From contig JBJHBW010000008.1 of NCBI GenBank assembly GCA_050485685.1, positions 50,909-114,908 of the forward strand: DNA of 64,000 nucleotides, given 5' to 3'. The number at the start of each line of letters is the position of its first letter. The stretch's first letter is position 1. This DNA comes from JBJHBP01 sp050485685. Its GTDB lineage: Bacteria; Pseudomonadota; Gammaproteobacteria; Steroidobacterales; Rariloculaceae. Both the position numbers and the translations under genes were made by a program. The notes under the pieces are model-generated. The model had not been told where the DNA came from, ran no database searches, and saw only the letters and a list, made by a program, of their open reading frames with translations. Of this stretch, positions 9,001 through 15,961 are shown one piece after another.

Positions 9001-9975
9001 ATGATCATACGAATACGGCGCAAGCACGATATCAGGCCTTCCGAGATCACCCCCGAGTCCGCTTTCACGGACCGGCGCCGAATTCTCAAGGGCGCCCTCG
9101 CCGCAGGACTGCTGCCCGGGGTCGCCTCGCCACTGTCGCAGGCCTTCGCGGGACTGCCGGCCAATGGCGAATTTGAAGATCTCATGGCGTGGCCGGGATC
9201 CGACGATGTAACGGATCGCCTGACCTCGTGGGAAGACGCAACCACCTACAACAATTTCTACGAGTTCGGCACCGGCAAGGACGATCCGGTGCGCAACGCC
9301 CACACGCTGCGCACCGACCCCTGGTCGGTCCGCGTCGACGGCGAGTGCGATCGCGGCGGAAACTACACGCTGGAAGACATACTCGCACCGCACGCACTCG
9401 AGGAACGCGTCTATCGCTTTCGTTGCGTGGAAGCCTGGTCCATGGTGGTGCCCTGGGTGGGCTTTCCGCTGGGCGATCTGCTCAAGCGCTTCGAACCGAA
9501 TTCACGCGCCCGCTATGTGCAGTTCTTCACACTGATGGATCGTCAGCAGATGCCCGGGCAGCGCTATCCGGTTCTGGATTGGCCTTATCGTGAAGGCCTG
9601 ACCATCGAAGAAGCAATGCATCCGCTGACCCTGATGACCGTAGGCCTGTACGGGCGCGTGCTGCCGAACCAGAACGGCGCACCGTTGCGGCTGATCGTGC
9701 CGTGGAAATACGGATTCAAGAGCATCAAGTCCATCGTAAGAATCAGCTTCACCCAGCGCCAGCCACAGACCAGCTGGAACATGTCCATTCCCCGCGAATA
9801 CGGTTTCTACGCCAATGTGAATCCCGATGTTGACCACCCGCGCTGGAGTCAGGCACGCGAGCGTCGCCTGGGTGGCGGGCTGCTGTCACCGCGTATTCCG
9901 ACGCTGATGTTCAATGGCTATGCCGAAGAGGTCGCCAGTCTGTATGAGGGACTCGATCTCGTGCGCAACTACTGA
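9001..9975 (+). CDS. msrP: Protein-methionine-sulfoxide reductase catalytic subunit MsrP
   Basis: This is a 324-residue periplasmic molybdoenzyme (formerly YedY) that repairs oxidised methionine in envelope proteins. A twin-arginine signal is present (DRRRILKGALAAGLLPG, about 24-40). The molybdenum-ligating cysteine is C142 in YRFRCVEAWSMVVPW. The ATG was chosen because it gives the usual N terminus (MIIRIRRKHDIRPSEITPE); a GTG 36 bases upstream is less likely. The membrane heme subunit MsrQ follows after 18 bases, so the pair forms an operon. It is divergent from glnK. Confidence 0.95.
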   Translation: MIIRIRRKHDIRPSEITPESAFTDRRRILKGALAAGLLPGVASPLSQAFAGLPANGEFEDLMAWPGSDDVTDRLTSWEDATTYNNFYEFGTGKDDPVRNAHTLRTDPWSVRVDGECDRGGNYTLEDILAPHALEERVYRFRCVEAWSMVVPWVGFPLGDLLKRFEPNSRARYVQFFTLMDRQQMPGQRYPVLDWPYREGLTIEEAMHPLTLMTVGLYGRVLPNQNGAPLRLIVPWKYGFKSIKSIVRISFTQRQPQTSWNMSIPREYGFYANVNPDVDHPRWSQARERRLGGGLLSPRIPTLMFNGYAEEVASLYEGLDLVRNY

Positions 9976-9993
9976 CCGGGCGTATCGAACCCG

Positions 9994-10623
9994 ATGTCTG
10001 CCGGCCGTCTGGCCCTGATCAAGGCTCTGGTTGCGGTTGCCTCACTGACACCGCTGATCTGGCTGTTCTTGCGCGCCGCGGGAATCGGCGGTGCCACGCT
10101 GGGGGCGAACCCGGTCGAGCAGGTGCTGCATACGCTGGGCAAGACGGCGCTGAACATGCTGCTGATCACGCTGGCCGTCACGCCGGCCCGGCAGCTGACC
10201 GGCCAGAACTGGCTGATACGGCTGCGACGCATGCTCGGCCTGTTCTGCTTCTTCTACGCCGTGCTGCATCTGCTGGTGTATGTCACGCTGGATCAGGGCA
10301 TGGACTGGGAAATGCTGCTGGTGGATCTGACCCGGCGCCCATACATCACCGTTGGCTTTCTTGCCGTCGTGCTGATGCTGCCGCTTGCGATCACGTCCAC
10401 CAGCCGCATGCAGCGGCGGCTCGGCAAGCACTGGCTGAAGCTGCACCGGCTGATCTATCCGATCGCGATACTCGCGGTCGTGCATTATTTCTGGCAGACA
10501 AAGCTGGATGTGAGAGAGCCCATCATCTATGCCGTCGTGCTGGGCGCGCTGCTCCTGTATCGCGTCATACGCTGGCAGAGACGCCAGGCCGCGATGCGAC
10601 GGGCGCATTCGTCGTACGACTGA
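9994..10623 (+). CDS. msrQ: Heme-binding membrane subunit MsrQ
   Basis: The 209-residue integral membrane protein (formerly YedZ) has five to six predicted helices and belongs to the ferric reductase-like superfamily. It carries electrons from the quinone pool or flavin reductase to MsrP. Conserved histidines are visible in the helices (AVLHLLVYV, LGKHWLKLHRLIYP, VVHYFWQTK) and are the likely heme ligands. It sits directly behind msrP, as in most proteobacteria. It ends four bases before the stop codon of the convergent SH3-domain gene. Confidence 0.93.
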   Translation: MSAGRLALIKALVAVASLTPLIWLFLRAAGIGGATLGANPVEQVLHTLGKTALNMLLITLAVTPARQLTGQNWLIRLRRMLGLFCFFYAVLHLLVYVTLDQGMDWEMLLVDLTRRPYITVGFLAVVLMLPLAITSTSRMQRRLGKHWLKLHRLIYPIAILAVVHYFWQTKLDVREPIIYAVVLGALLLYRVIRWQRRQAAMRRAHSSYD

Positions 10624-11223
10624 TCAGTAGATACGGAAACCACCGTGGCGGCGACGTATGCGGGCATCCAGCCACCACAGGCCACCTGCGAAGCCACCCA
10701 CGCCGGCCACCAGCAGACCGGCAATTGTCAGGTGCAGCGGGACGCTGCGCCGATAGCGCTGAAGACGTTCCTCATAGAGCTCGTTCTCGGCACGCAGTCG
10801 GGAGAGTGTGGTCTGCACGGAGCCCAGCGACTCGTTGTGTCCGGCCACCTGTCGCCGCAGGCGGGCGGTTTCCTCCTCGGCACTGATGCGCGCGGCACGT
10901 GCCCGGGCAAGCTCGATGCGCAGTGCCTCAAGCTCGGCTTCCGCTTCGGCAACCCTGAACCGGGCCGGAGGATCATCAACGAGGAACGCAGTCCTGACCC
11001 AGCCCTCCTGGCCTTCGGGCGTACGCACGTGTGCATAGGCACCGGCGCGTTCCAGGACATCGAGTCGTGTACCGCTGACCAGATTCTGGAACGCGGTGTC
11101 GCTGGTATCGCGGGCACGATGGAGTCCGAGCTGCAGGCTGTCCGTTACCCAGACAACGTCCTGTGCCATCGTGACCCCGCCTGCCAGCGTTGCCAGCAGG
11201 GCAATGAAGAAATTTCTGATCAT
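10624..11223 (-). CDS. SH3-domain membrane protein (TIGR04211/YgiM-like)
   Basis: The 199-residue envelope protein has a signal peptide (MIRNFFIALLATLAGGVTMA), a bacterial SH3 domain (about 22-90, with GTRLDVLERAGAYAHVRTPEGQEGWV), a coiled coil (about 95-160, rich in Glu/Arg/Ala heptads) and a C-terminal transmembrane helix (about 165-188) with a basic tail. This is the architecture of E. coli YgiM and the TIGR04211 family, whose exact role is unknown. An ATG nine bases upstream is equally possible as a start. The gene is convergent with msrQ. Confidence 0.8.
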   Translation of the reverse strand: MIRNFFIALLATLAGGVTMAQDVVWVTDSLQLGLHRARDTSDTAFQNLVSGTRLDVLERAGAYAHVRTPEGQEGWVRTAFLVDDPPARFRVAEAEAELEALRIELARARAARISAEEETARLRRQVAGHNESLGSVQTTLSRLRAENELYEERLQRYRRSVPLHLTIAGLLVAGVGGFAGGLWWLDARIRRRHGGFRIY

Positions 11224-11293
11224 GGAAACCATCCCTGCGACCGAAGGCAGCGCACACCGGGGCAGCGCACGCTGCGGACGGCTGAGCTTGCGT

Positions 11294-12715
11294 TCAGCGA
11301 GTGTAAACCCAGTCGAGCACGGCGTCCTGAACGGCTTCACCGGGACCGCGGTGGGCATCGGGCGAATTGACGATGACGACGACGCTGTACGTCTCGCCGC
11401 CCGGCGTGTGCACATAGCCGGCTACCGCCGATACTTCGTCCAGCCTGCCGGTCTTGAGGTGCTTCAGACCGCCATCGTCGCTGTCACCGAACCTGCGACG
11501 TGTTGTGCCATCGAGTCCTCCCAGCGACAGCGATGACCTGTATTCCGCCGCATAGCGGCTGCGCCAGGCCGCGCGCAGGACGTCATTCAGCAAGGCGGCT
11601 GACGCACGTTCGCTGCGTGACAGGCCTGAGCCGTTGTCCATCCGCAGCGAGGACACGTTCATGCCCCGCCCGGCCAGAAATTCCGTCACTGCACGCACGC
11701 CCCCGTCCCGCGTGCCGGGCGCTCCATACAGCTCCGCACCCAGTGTGTACAGCAGCTGGCGCGTCATCACGTTGTTGCTGAACTTGTTGATGGCCGCGAT
11801 CACTTCGGCCAGCGGCCGCGACTGCCAGACCAGCACCGGCTCCACACCCGGGGGAACCGGCCCCGTGCGGAGTTCGCCGTGCAGGCGACCGCCCATTTCC
11901 TCCCACAGCGATCGGAACAATCCATAGGCATAGGTATCGTGCCTGAGCACCGAGCGGGCGAGAGAGTAGGTTCCGCAACGGCGCGAGAAGCGCCCGTCCA
12001 GCATGACGCGTGCGGCCGTGTCGGGATCCAGGACATGGAAGCCTATGCCGGCCTGATAGGCGGCACAGTTGCCATCAACGACAGCGATGCGATTGTCCAG
12101 CGACAGATTGGCCAGCGGCGGGTCCGGTTCGACTCGCACCCGTGCGGCACCAGGGTCGGTGACGAAATTGAACTGCACCGCATTGAAGTTCACCAGCAGT
12201 GCGTTCGGCAGCACGTTGTAGGCACGGTATGGCTGGCCATCGAAACTGCCGGCAGGTGCATCGTCGACTGCGAACCAGCTGTCATCCAGCAACAGATCGC
12301 CTTCGATCTGTTCTATGCCAAGCCTGCGCAGTGCGCGCAGCAGCTTCCAGTACTCCTCGAGCACAAGATAAGGATCGCCATAGCCTTTCAACGCCAGATC
12401 GCCGCGCAGGCTGCCGCGCTCCAGGCCGCCCAGCGCATAGACTTCTGTGCGCCAGGTCCATGTCGGACCGAGCAGCTCAAGAGCCGCCCAGGTCGTGATG
12501 AGCTTCATGACCGACGCGGGGTTGCGCACCACGTCTGCGCGATGGCTGATCAGCGGTTGACCGTCATCCGTGCGCTGCACGATGACACTGACGTCGGCGG
12601 CAGGAATCTGATGTCTGGCCAGCACGCGCTCCACGGAGGCAGGCAGACTCTGTGCCCATAGCGGTGCAGGAGTCAGCAGCAGGAACACCAGCAGCCAGGT
12701 CGCTTTGGAACGCAT
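11294..12715 (-). CDS. dacB: D-alanyl-D-alanine carboxypeptidase/endopeptidase (PBP4)
   Basis: The 473-residue periplasmic penicillin-binding protein of family S13 cleaves the terminal D-Ala or peptide crosslinks of peptidoglycan. A signal peptide is present (ending in PLWAQ). All three catalytic motifs are visible: SVMK at 68-71, SNN in KFSNNVMTRQ, and KTG in HLKTGRLDEVSAVAGY. The length and the large insertion between motif 1 and motif 2 match DacB. It lies downstream of the SH3 gene's start and is transcribed in the same direction as it. Confidence 0.93.
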   Translation of the reverse strand: MRSKATWLLVFLLLTPAPLWAQSLPASVERVLARHQIPAADVSVIVQRTDDGQPLISHRADVVRNPASVMKLITTWAALELLGPTWTWRTEVYALGGLERGSLRGDLALKGYGDPYLVLEEYWKLLRALRRLGIEQIEGDLLLDDSWFAVDDAPAGSFDGQPYRAYNVLPNALLVNFNAVQFNFVTDPGAARVRVEPDPPLANLSLDNRIAVVDGNCAAYQAGIGFHVLDPDTAARVMLDGRFSRRCGTYSLARSVLRHDTYAYGLFRSLWEEMGGRLHGELRTGPVPPGVEPVLVWQSRPLAEVIAAINKFSNNVMTRQLLYTLGAELYGAPGTRDGGVRAVTEFLAGRGMNVSSLRMDNGSGLSRSERASAALLNDVLRAAWRSRYAAEYRSSLSLGGLDGTTRRRFGDSDDGGLKHLKTGRLDEVSAVAGYVHTPGGETYSVVVIVNSPDAHRGPGEAVQDAVLDWVYTR

Positions 12716-12793
12716 GTTCGCAAGTTTGCCGAAACGGCCGGCTGAAAGACAGATGCGGCAGGCGTCCCTTTCGGAGCGCAGGAAATCAGAGCA

Positions 12794-12807
12794 CCGGGGA
12801 ACCCCGG
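12794..12807. repeat. Perfect 14-bp palindrome CCGGGGAACCCCGG
   Basis: Arms CCGGGG and CCCCGG are separated by AA, seven bases before the tandem GGTATTCA array and between dacB and the small unknown gene. In RNA from the minus strand it would lie just after the stop of the small gene and could act with the array as a 3' structure. There is no U tract. Confidence 0.4.
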
Positions 12808-12813
12808 GGACCT

Positions 12814-12845
12814 GGTATTCAGGTATTCAGGTATTCAGGTATTCA
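12814..12845. repeat. Four perfect tandem copies of the 8-mer GGTATTCA
   Basis: Four exact head-to-tail copies of GGTATTCA. On the minus strand the unit is TGAATACC, and the stop codon (TGA) of the minus-strand small gene is the first three bases of the first unit. The array therefore begins exactly at that stop codon and could vary in copy number without changing the protein. The unit is AT-rich relative to its surroundings. Confidence 0.85.
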
Positions 12846-13244
12846 GCGAGTGCGGGCATTGCCCTGATGCACCGTAAGGTAGCGGGGTGGCGCATCGGAG
12901 GTGGCACATTCAACGACCTTCAGGGACTCCCGGCCGGCTTCGCCACGCGGCACCACGCGCAGCAGCTCACCGAAAATGCGCACGATCACACCGGCATGGT
13001 GGCCGGCTTCCCGTGCCGACATCTTGCGGATGCTGGCCTCAGTCCGGGATTCCTGGCCGCAGGGGCGTATTCGCTCCAATGCCGATTTCAGCTGCGAGAA
13101 CTCCTCTCCCAGTGCGCCGGGAAGATCTTCCGAGCGGACGACCGCAAGGTGCCCGGCCCAGGCCTGCGCAAGGCGCTGCTTGACCGGCCCGTCGCCAACC
13201 AGCGTGCAGACAGCGCCTTCGAACTTTTCGGTCACGGAAGTCAT
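12843..13244 (-). CDS. Conserved hypothetical protein, 133 aa
   Basis: I do not recognise this protein. It is small, soluble and probably helical, with no signal peptide (MTSVTEKFEGAVCTLVGDG at the N terminus). The start has a GAGG site about six bases upstream and is the only ATG near the conserved-looking part; a longer frame begins at 13289. The length and lysine/arginine-rich composition suggest a small cytoplasmic helical protein. Its stop codon lies in the tandem octamer array. The sigma54 activator gene ends just upstream of it, on the same strand. Confidence 0.6.
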   Translation of the reverse strand: MTSVTEKFEGAVCTLVGDGPVKQRLAQAWAGHLAVVRSEDLPGALGEEFSQLKSALERIRPCGQESRTEASIRKMSAREAGHHAGVIVRIFGELLRVVPRGEAGRESLKVVECATSDAPPRYLTVHQGNARTR

Positions 13245-13407
13245 CGGAGTGCCTCTGTTGTTTGAGTTCTGGCATGTCGTTCCCGGCAAAGCCCCGACTG
13301 CGGACCCGGATGAGGCCGATCTGGACTACGACAGGTTACGTAAACAACGTATAGCAGAATCTTGGAAGGGCTCGCAACCCTTTGAGCGCGGGGGCGGCAG
13401 TCGCGTT

Positions 13408-15219
13408 TCAGGCTGCGCTGTTGCGTGGCCTGCTGAGGCCGAATTTCTTCATCCTGTCGGTGAATGTTGTTGGTTTTATGCCAAGCATTTTCGCCGCTCC
13501 CTCAGAGCCAGAGACACGCCAGTCGCACATCCGCAACGCGATGAGCATGTTGTCCCGCTCCAGCTCACGAAGCTCGGCCTCGGTCATGACCGCCCGGCCC
13601 TGTTCGTCATTGCCGGCTTCGACCGCACGCGCAGGATTGAGAATATCCGCCATGGCCAGATCCAGTCGCAGTACCTTGCCACGCGAAAGGATGACCGCCC
13701 GTTCGATCACATTCTTGAGCTCGCGCACGTTTCCGGGCCAGTCATAACGCTTCAGCAGCGCCGCCTGCTGTTTCGAAAGCGTCAGGGGCCGGTGACCGAA
13801 ATCAACGCAGGTGCGTTCCAGAAAATGGCTGGCCAGCTGCACAACGTCATCGCCGCGTTCGCGCAGGGCCGGCACGTCGATGGGAAATACGCTGAGACGA
13901 TAGTAGAGGTCTTCGCGGAACGTGCCTTCTTCCACGGCGCGCTCAAGATCGCGGTTGGTTGCTGCAATGACGCGGACATCCACGGTATGCGTGCGATCGT
14001 CACCAACGCGCTCGTATTCGCTTTCCTGCAGCACCCGCAGCAGTTTGCTCTGCAGCGACATCGGGATTTCGCCCACTTCGTCAAGGAAGATCGTGCCACC
14101 ATCAGCCAGCGCAAAGCGCCCCACGCGATCGCGATGTGCGCCGGTGAACGCGCCTTTCACGTGACCGAAGAATTCGCTTTCGAACAGTTCATGCGGAATC
14201 GATGCGCAGTTGACCTTGACCAGGGGACCGTTCGCACGCGGACTGCGCGCATGAATCACATGCGCCACGAGTTCCTTGCCGGTCCCCGATTCACCCTGTA
14301 TCAGCACACTGGCCGATGTCTGCGCCACCGCTTCCAGACGCACAAGCATTTTCTTCAGCGCCGGGCTCTCGCCGATGATGCGTCCGAAATTCATCGAAAC
14401 CTGCACCTCTTCGCGCAGGTAGTCGCGTTCGCGCTCCAGTTCTTCGCGCAGCCGGGCGTTCTCCTCAAATGCCGCTCGCAGCTGTCGCTCGGCACGGTTG
14501 CGCTCGGTCACATCCTTGGTCGCAACAAGAAGCCCTATGGGGTTTCCTTTCTGATCGCGCCTGGCTACGGCCGTGACAACGACTTCTATCACCTCGCCTG
14601 ATTTCGCCACCAGCAGACGCGGCTCATTCTCCAGCTCTCCCTGCGCAATCACATTCTTCAGGCCGTCCTTGCCCATGGCCTGGCGCTGTTCCTCAGCCCA
14701 GAAATCGGAGATCAGCCGGCCAATGACTTCATCGCGCTGATAGCCGAGCTTGCGCAACCAGCGGTCACTGACGTGAATGATGCGTCCTTCGTGGTCCACG
14801 CTGTGCAGCATCGCGGGGGTGGAGCGATAAAGGTCGCGGTAGTACTGCTCCACCCTGGCCGCTTCGCCCACTTCCGTATAGACGGCCACGGTGCGCAGAT
14901 AGTCACCCTCATCACCGCGCTCGACGATGGCGCTGGCCAGGCAATCCACGCGCTGGCCATCGCGGGTACGCAGATCCACCGGCTGATTCTCCATGCGACC
15001 GGTACGCCGCAGCAGCGGCAGATACTCGTTGACGATACGCGCTGCGGCTTCCGGACTTGCCAGATCCTGCGGCCTCATGGCGGGGAGCTCGTCGCGCATG
15101 TATCCGAAACGGCGCAACCACGCGTCGCTGGCATCGAGGAAATATCCGTCCTCATTCAGCGAAACGGTGAGTGCCGGGGATTTCCGGAACAGCCAAAGAT
15201 AGCGATCAGACTGCGACAT
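13408..15219 (-). CDS. PAS-containing sigma54-dependent transcriptional activator
   Basis: The enhancer-binding protein has 603 residues. Two PAS domains (about 5-115 and 125-240) are followed by a coiled-coil linker (about 240-278). The AAA+ domain carries Walker A GESGTGKE (309-316), the sigma54-contacting loop GAFTGA (356-361), Walker B GGTIFLDEVGE and a DWPGNVREL sensor II segment. A C-terminal Fis-type helix-turn-helix lies at about 555-600. It lacks a receiver domain, so it probably senses a small molecule or redox state through the PAS domains. It is divergent from a small exported protein whose promoter is a strong -24/-12 element, making that gene its likely target. Confidence 0.93.
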   Translation of the reverse strand: MSQSDRYLWLFRKSPALTVSLNEDGYFLDASDAWLRRFGYMRDELPAMRPQDLASPEAAARIVNEYLPLLRRTGRMENQPVDLRTRDGQRVDCLASAIVERGDEGDYLRTVAVYTEVGEAARVEQYYRDLYRSTPAMLHSVDHEGRIIHVSDRWLRKLGYQRDEVIGRLISDFWAEEQRQAMGKDGLKNVIAQGELENEPRLLVAKSGEVIEVVVTAVARRDQKGNPIGLLVATKDVTERNRAERQLRAAFEENARLREELERERDYLREEVQVSMNFGRIIGESPALKKMLVRLEAVAQTSASVLIQGESGTGKELVAHVIHARSPRANGPLVKVNCASIPHELFESEFFGHVKGAFTGAHRDRVGRFALADGGTIFLDEVGEIPMSLQSKLLRVLQESEYERVGDDRTHTVDVRVIAATNRDLERAVEEGTFREDLYYRLSVFPIDVPALRERGDDVVQLASHFLERTCVDFGHRPLTLSKQQAALLKRYDWPGNVRELKNVIERAVILSRGKVLRLDLAMADILNPARAVEAGNDEQGRAVMTEAELRELERDNMLIALRMCDWRVSGSEGAAKMLGIKPTTFTDRMKKFGLSRPRNSAA

Positions 15220-15231
15220 GGACAGGATTCT

Positions 15232-15284
15232 ACGGTTTTTCGTTAATCAGTCAAACGGTTTTCCGTTAAAACACGGAAACCCGT
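15232..15284. promoter_or_regulatory. Three palindromic sites of type ACGG-N4-CCGT (candidate enhancer sites)
   Basis: Three 12-mers stand in a row: ACGGTTTTTCGT, ACGGTTTTCCGT and ACGGAAACCCGT, with centres 23 and 18 bases apart. The second and third are perfect in their outer arms; the first has one mismatch. They lie about 50-105 bases upstream of the -24/-12 promoter, the usual place for enhancer-binding protein sites, and directly before the activator gene. Binding by the adjacent activator is inferred. Confidence 0.6.
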
Positions 15285-15328
15285 GAATTCGAATTTTCGT
15301 AAGTGCTTGTTTCTTCATGCTGAAAAAG

Positions 15329-15345
15329 TTGGCACGGCAGATGCA
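15329..15345 (+). promoter_or_regulatory. Sigma54 (-24/-12) promoter
   Basis: TTGGCACGGCAGATGCA matches 16 of 17 positions of the RpoN consensus YTGGCACGrNNNTTGCW, with the invariant GG and GC at the correct ten-base spacing. Transcription would begin about 12 bases after the GC and read into the small exported protein gene, which starts at 15401. The divergent gene encodes a sigma54 activator. Confidence 0.85.
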
Positions 15346-15400
15346 TAGTATGGGGCAAGCCCGATTTGGGCGACACAGTTGAATGTTATCGGAGTTTCGT

Positions 15401-15697
15401 ATGAACGCCTACAGGTTGCTGAGACACCCGCTGAGCGCTGCACGCGCTGCCGTACTGGCCGGACTGTCAATCGGCCTGTGTATGCAGCAGGCCGCGGCCC
15501 TCGATGAGGTTGTGGTTTCCGGGGCCGAGGTGCTCGCGCAGGTTCAGGCCGAGCGCGCGCAGCTGAGAGCCGACATGGACGAGTTTGTGCGTACGCTGAA
15601 CCGTGAGCTCAGGGAGGCGTTTGACGCCAGCATGAGCAAGCCTCAGCCGGCGCCCGCGCTGCAGCTTTCTACGATTGAGGTTTCAACCCGCGGCTAG
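15401..15697 (+). CDS. Small exported protein under sigma54 control, unknown function
   Basis: The protein has 98 residues, with a signal peptide of about 34 residues (basic start MNAYRLLRHPL, then a hydrophobic stretch ending QQAAAL). The short mature part contains DEVVVSGAEVLAQVQ, an acidic/basic amphipathic helix (about 45-75) and a Pro/Ala linker before the terminal TIEVSTRG. I recognise no family. The start has GGAG six bases upstream; an earlier in-frame ATG lacks this. It is the only gene behind the -24/-12 promoter and is followed by long inverted repeats, so it seems to form a single-gene unit controlled by the divergent activator. Confidence 0.75.
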   Translation: MNAYRLLRHPLSAARAAVLAGLSIGLCMQQAAALDEVVVSGAEVLAQVQAERAQLRADMDEFVRTLNRELREAFDASMSKPQPAPALQLSTIEVSTRG

Positions 15698-15713
15698 GCG
15701 GTGTTGATTGGCG

Positions 15714-15743
15714 ACCACCGGTGCTCCCCCCCCTCCCGGTGGT
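15714..15743. terminator. Hairpin downstream of the small exported protein gene
   Basis: Arms ACCACCGG and CCGGTGGT (8 bp, perfect) enclose a C-rich 14-base loop, 16 bases after the stop codon. No U run follows, so it may be a processing or stabilising structure rather than a simple intrinsic terminator. Confidence 0.4.
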
Positions 15744-15771
15744 TGCTCGGCTTGGCCGGGAGGCCAACTTT

Positions 15772-15851
15772 GGGGCTGGGGTTATCCCGGCACGAGGAGC
15801 GGAACCGATTTCTGCTTTATTGAAGAATACGGACGTTCGAACCCCAGCCCC
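15772..15851. repeat. Perfect 12-bp inverted repeat enclosing 56 bases
   Basis: GGGGCTGGGGTT and AACCCCAGCCCC are exact reverse complements. The enclosed segment contains GTTCGAAC at its right edge, which recalls a tRNA T-loop, but stem pairing does not fit a tRNA. A T-rich stretch (ACTTTCTTTCC) follows on the plus strand. It could be a terminator with an extended loop or a small structured RNA. I see no open reading frame that explains it. Confidence 0.55.
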
Positions 15852-15961
15852 ACTTTCTTTCCTGCGCTGAACCTTTTTCCCTGAGCGCAAACGCGCCGCA
15901 CCCGGCGCAACGACATATCTGAGCTCGCATCTTCGCGATTTCGCAAACGGCGCAGCGCGCC

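Noticed and set aside
12814..12845. Tandem octamers considered as a CRISPR array
   Set aside because: Units are 8 bases with no spacers and no cas genes are present in the window.
12901..14601. Long plus-strand open frame opposite the sigma54 activator
   Set aside because: It is an antisense shadow in GC-rich DNA; the minus strand carries all AAA+ motifs and the plus-strand translation resembles no family.
15831..15852. tRNA-like T-arm (GTTCGAAC near a GGGGCTG/CAGCCCC pairing)
   Set aside because: T-stem bases (GGACG against CCCAG) do not pair and no anticodon or D arm can be fitted in the 81 bases, so it is not a tRNA gene.
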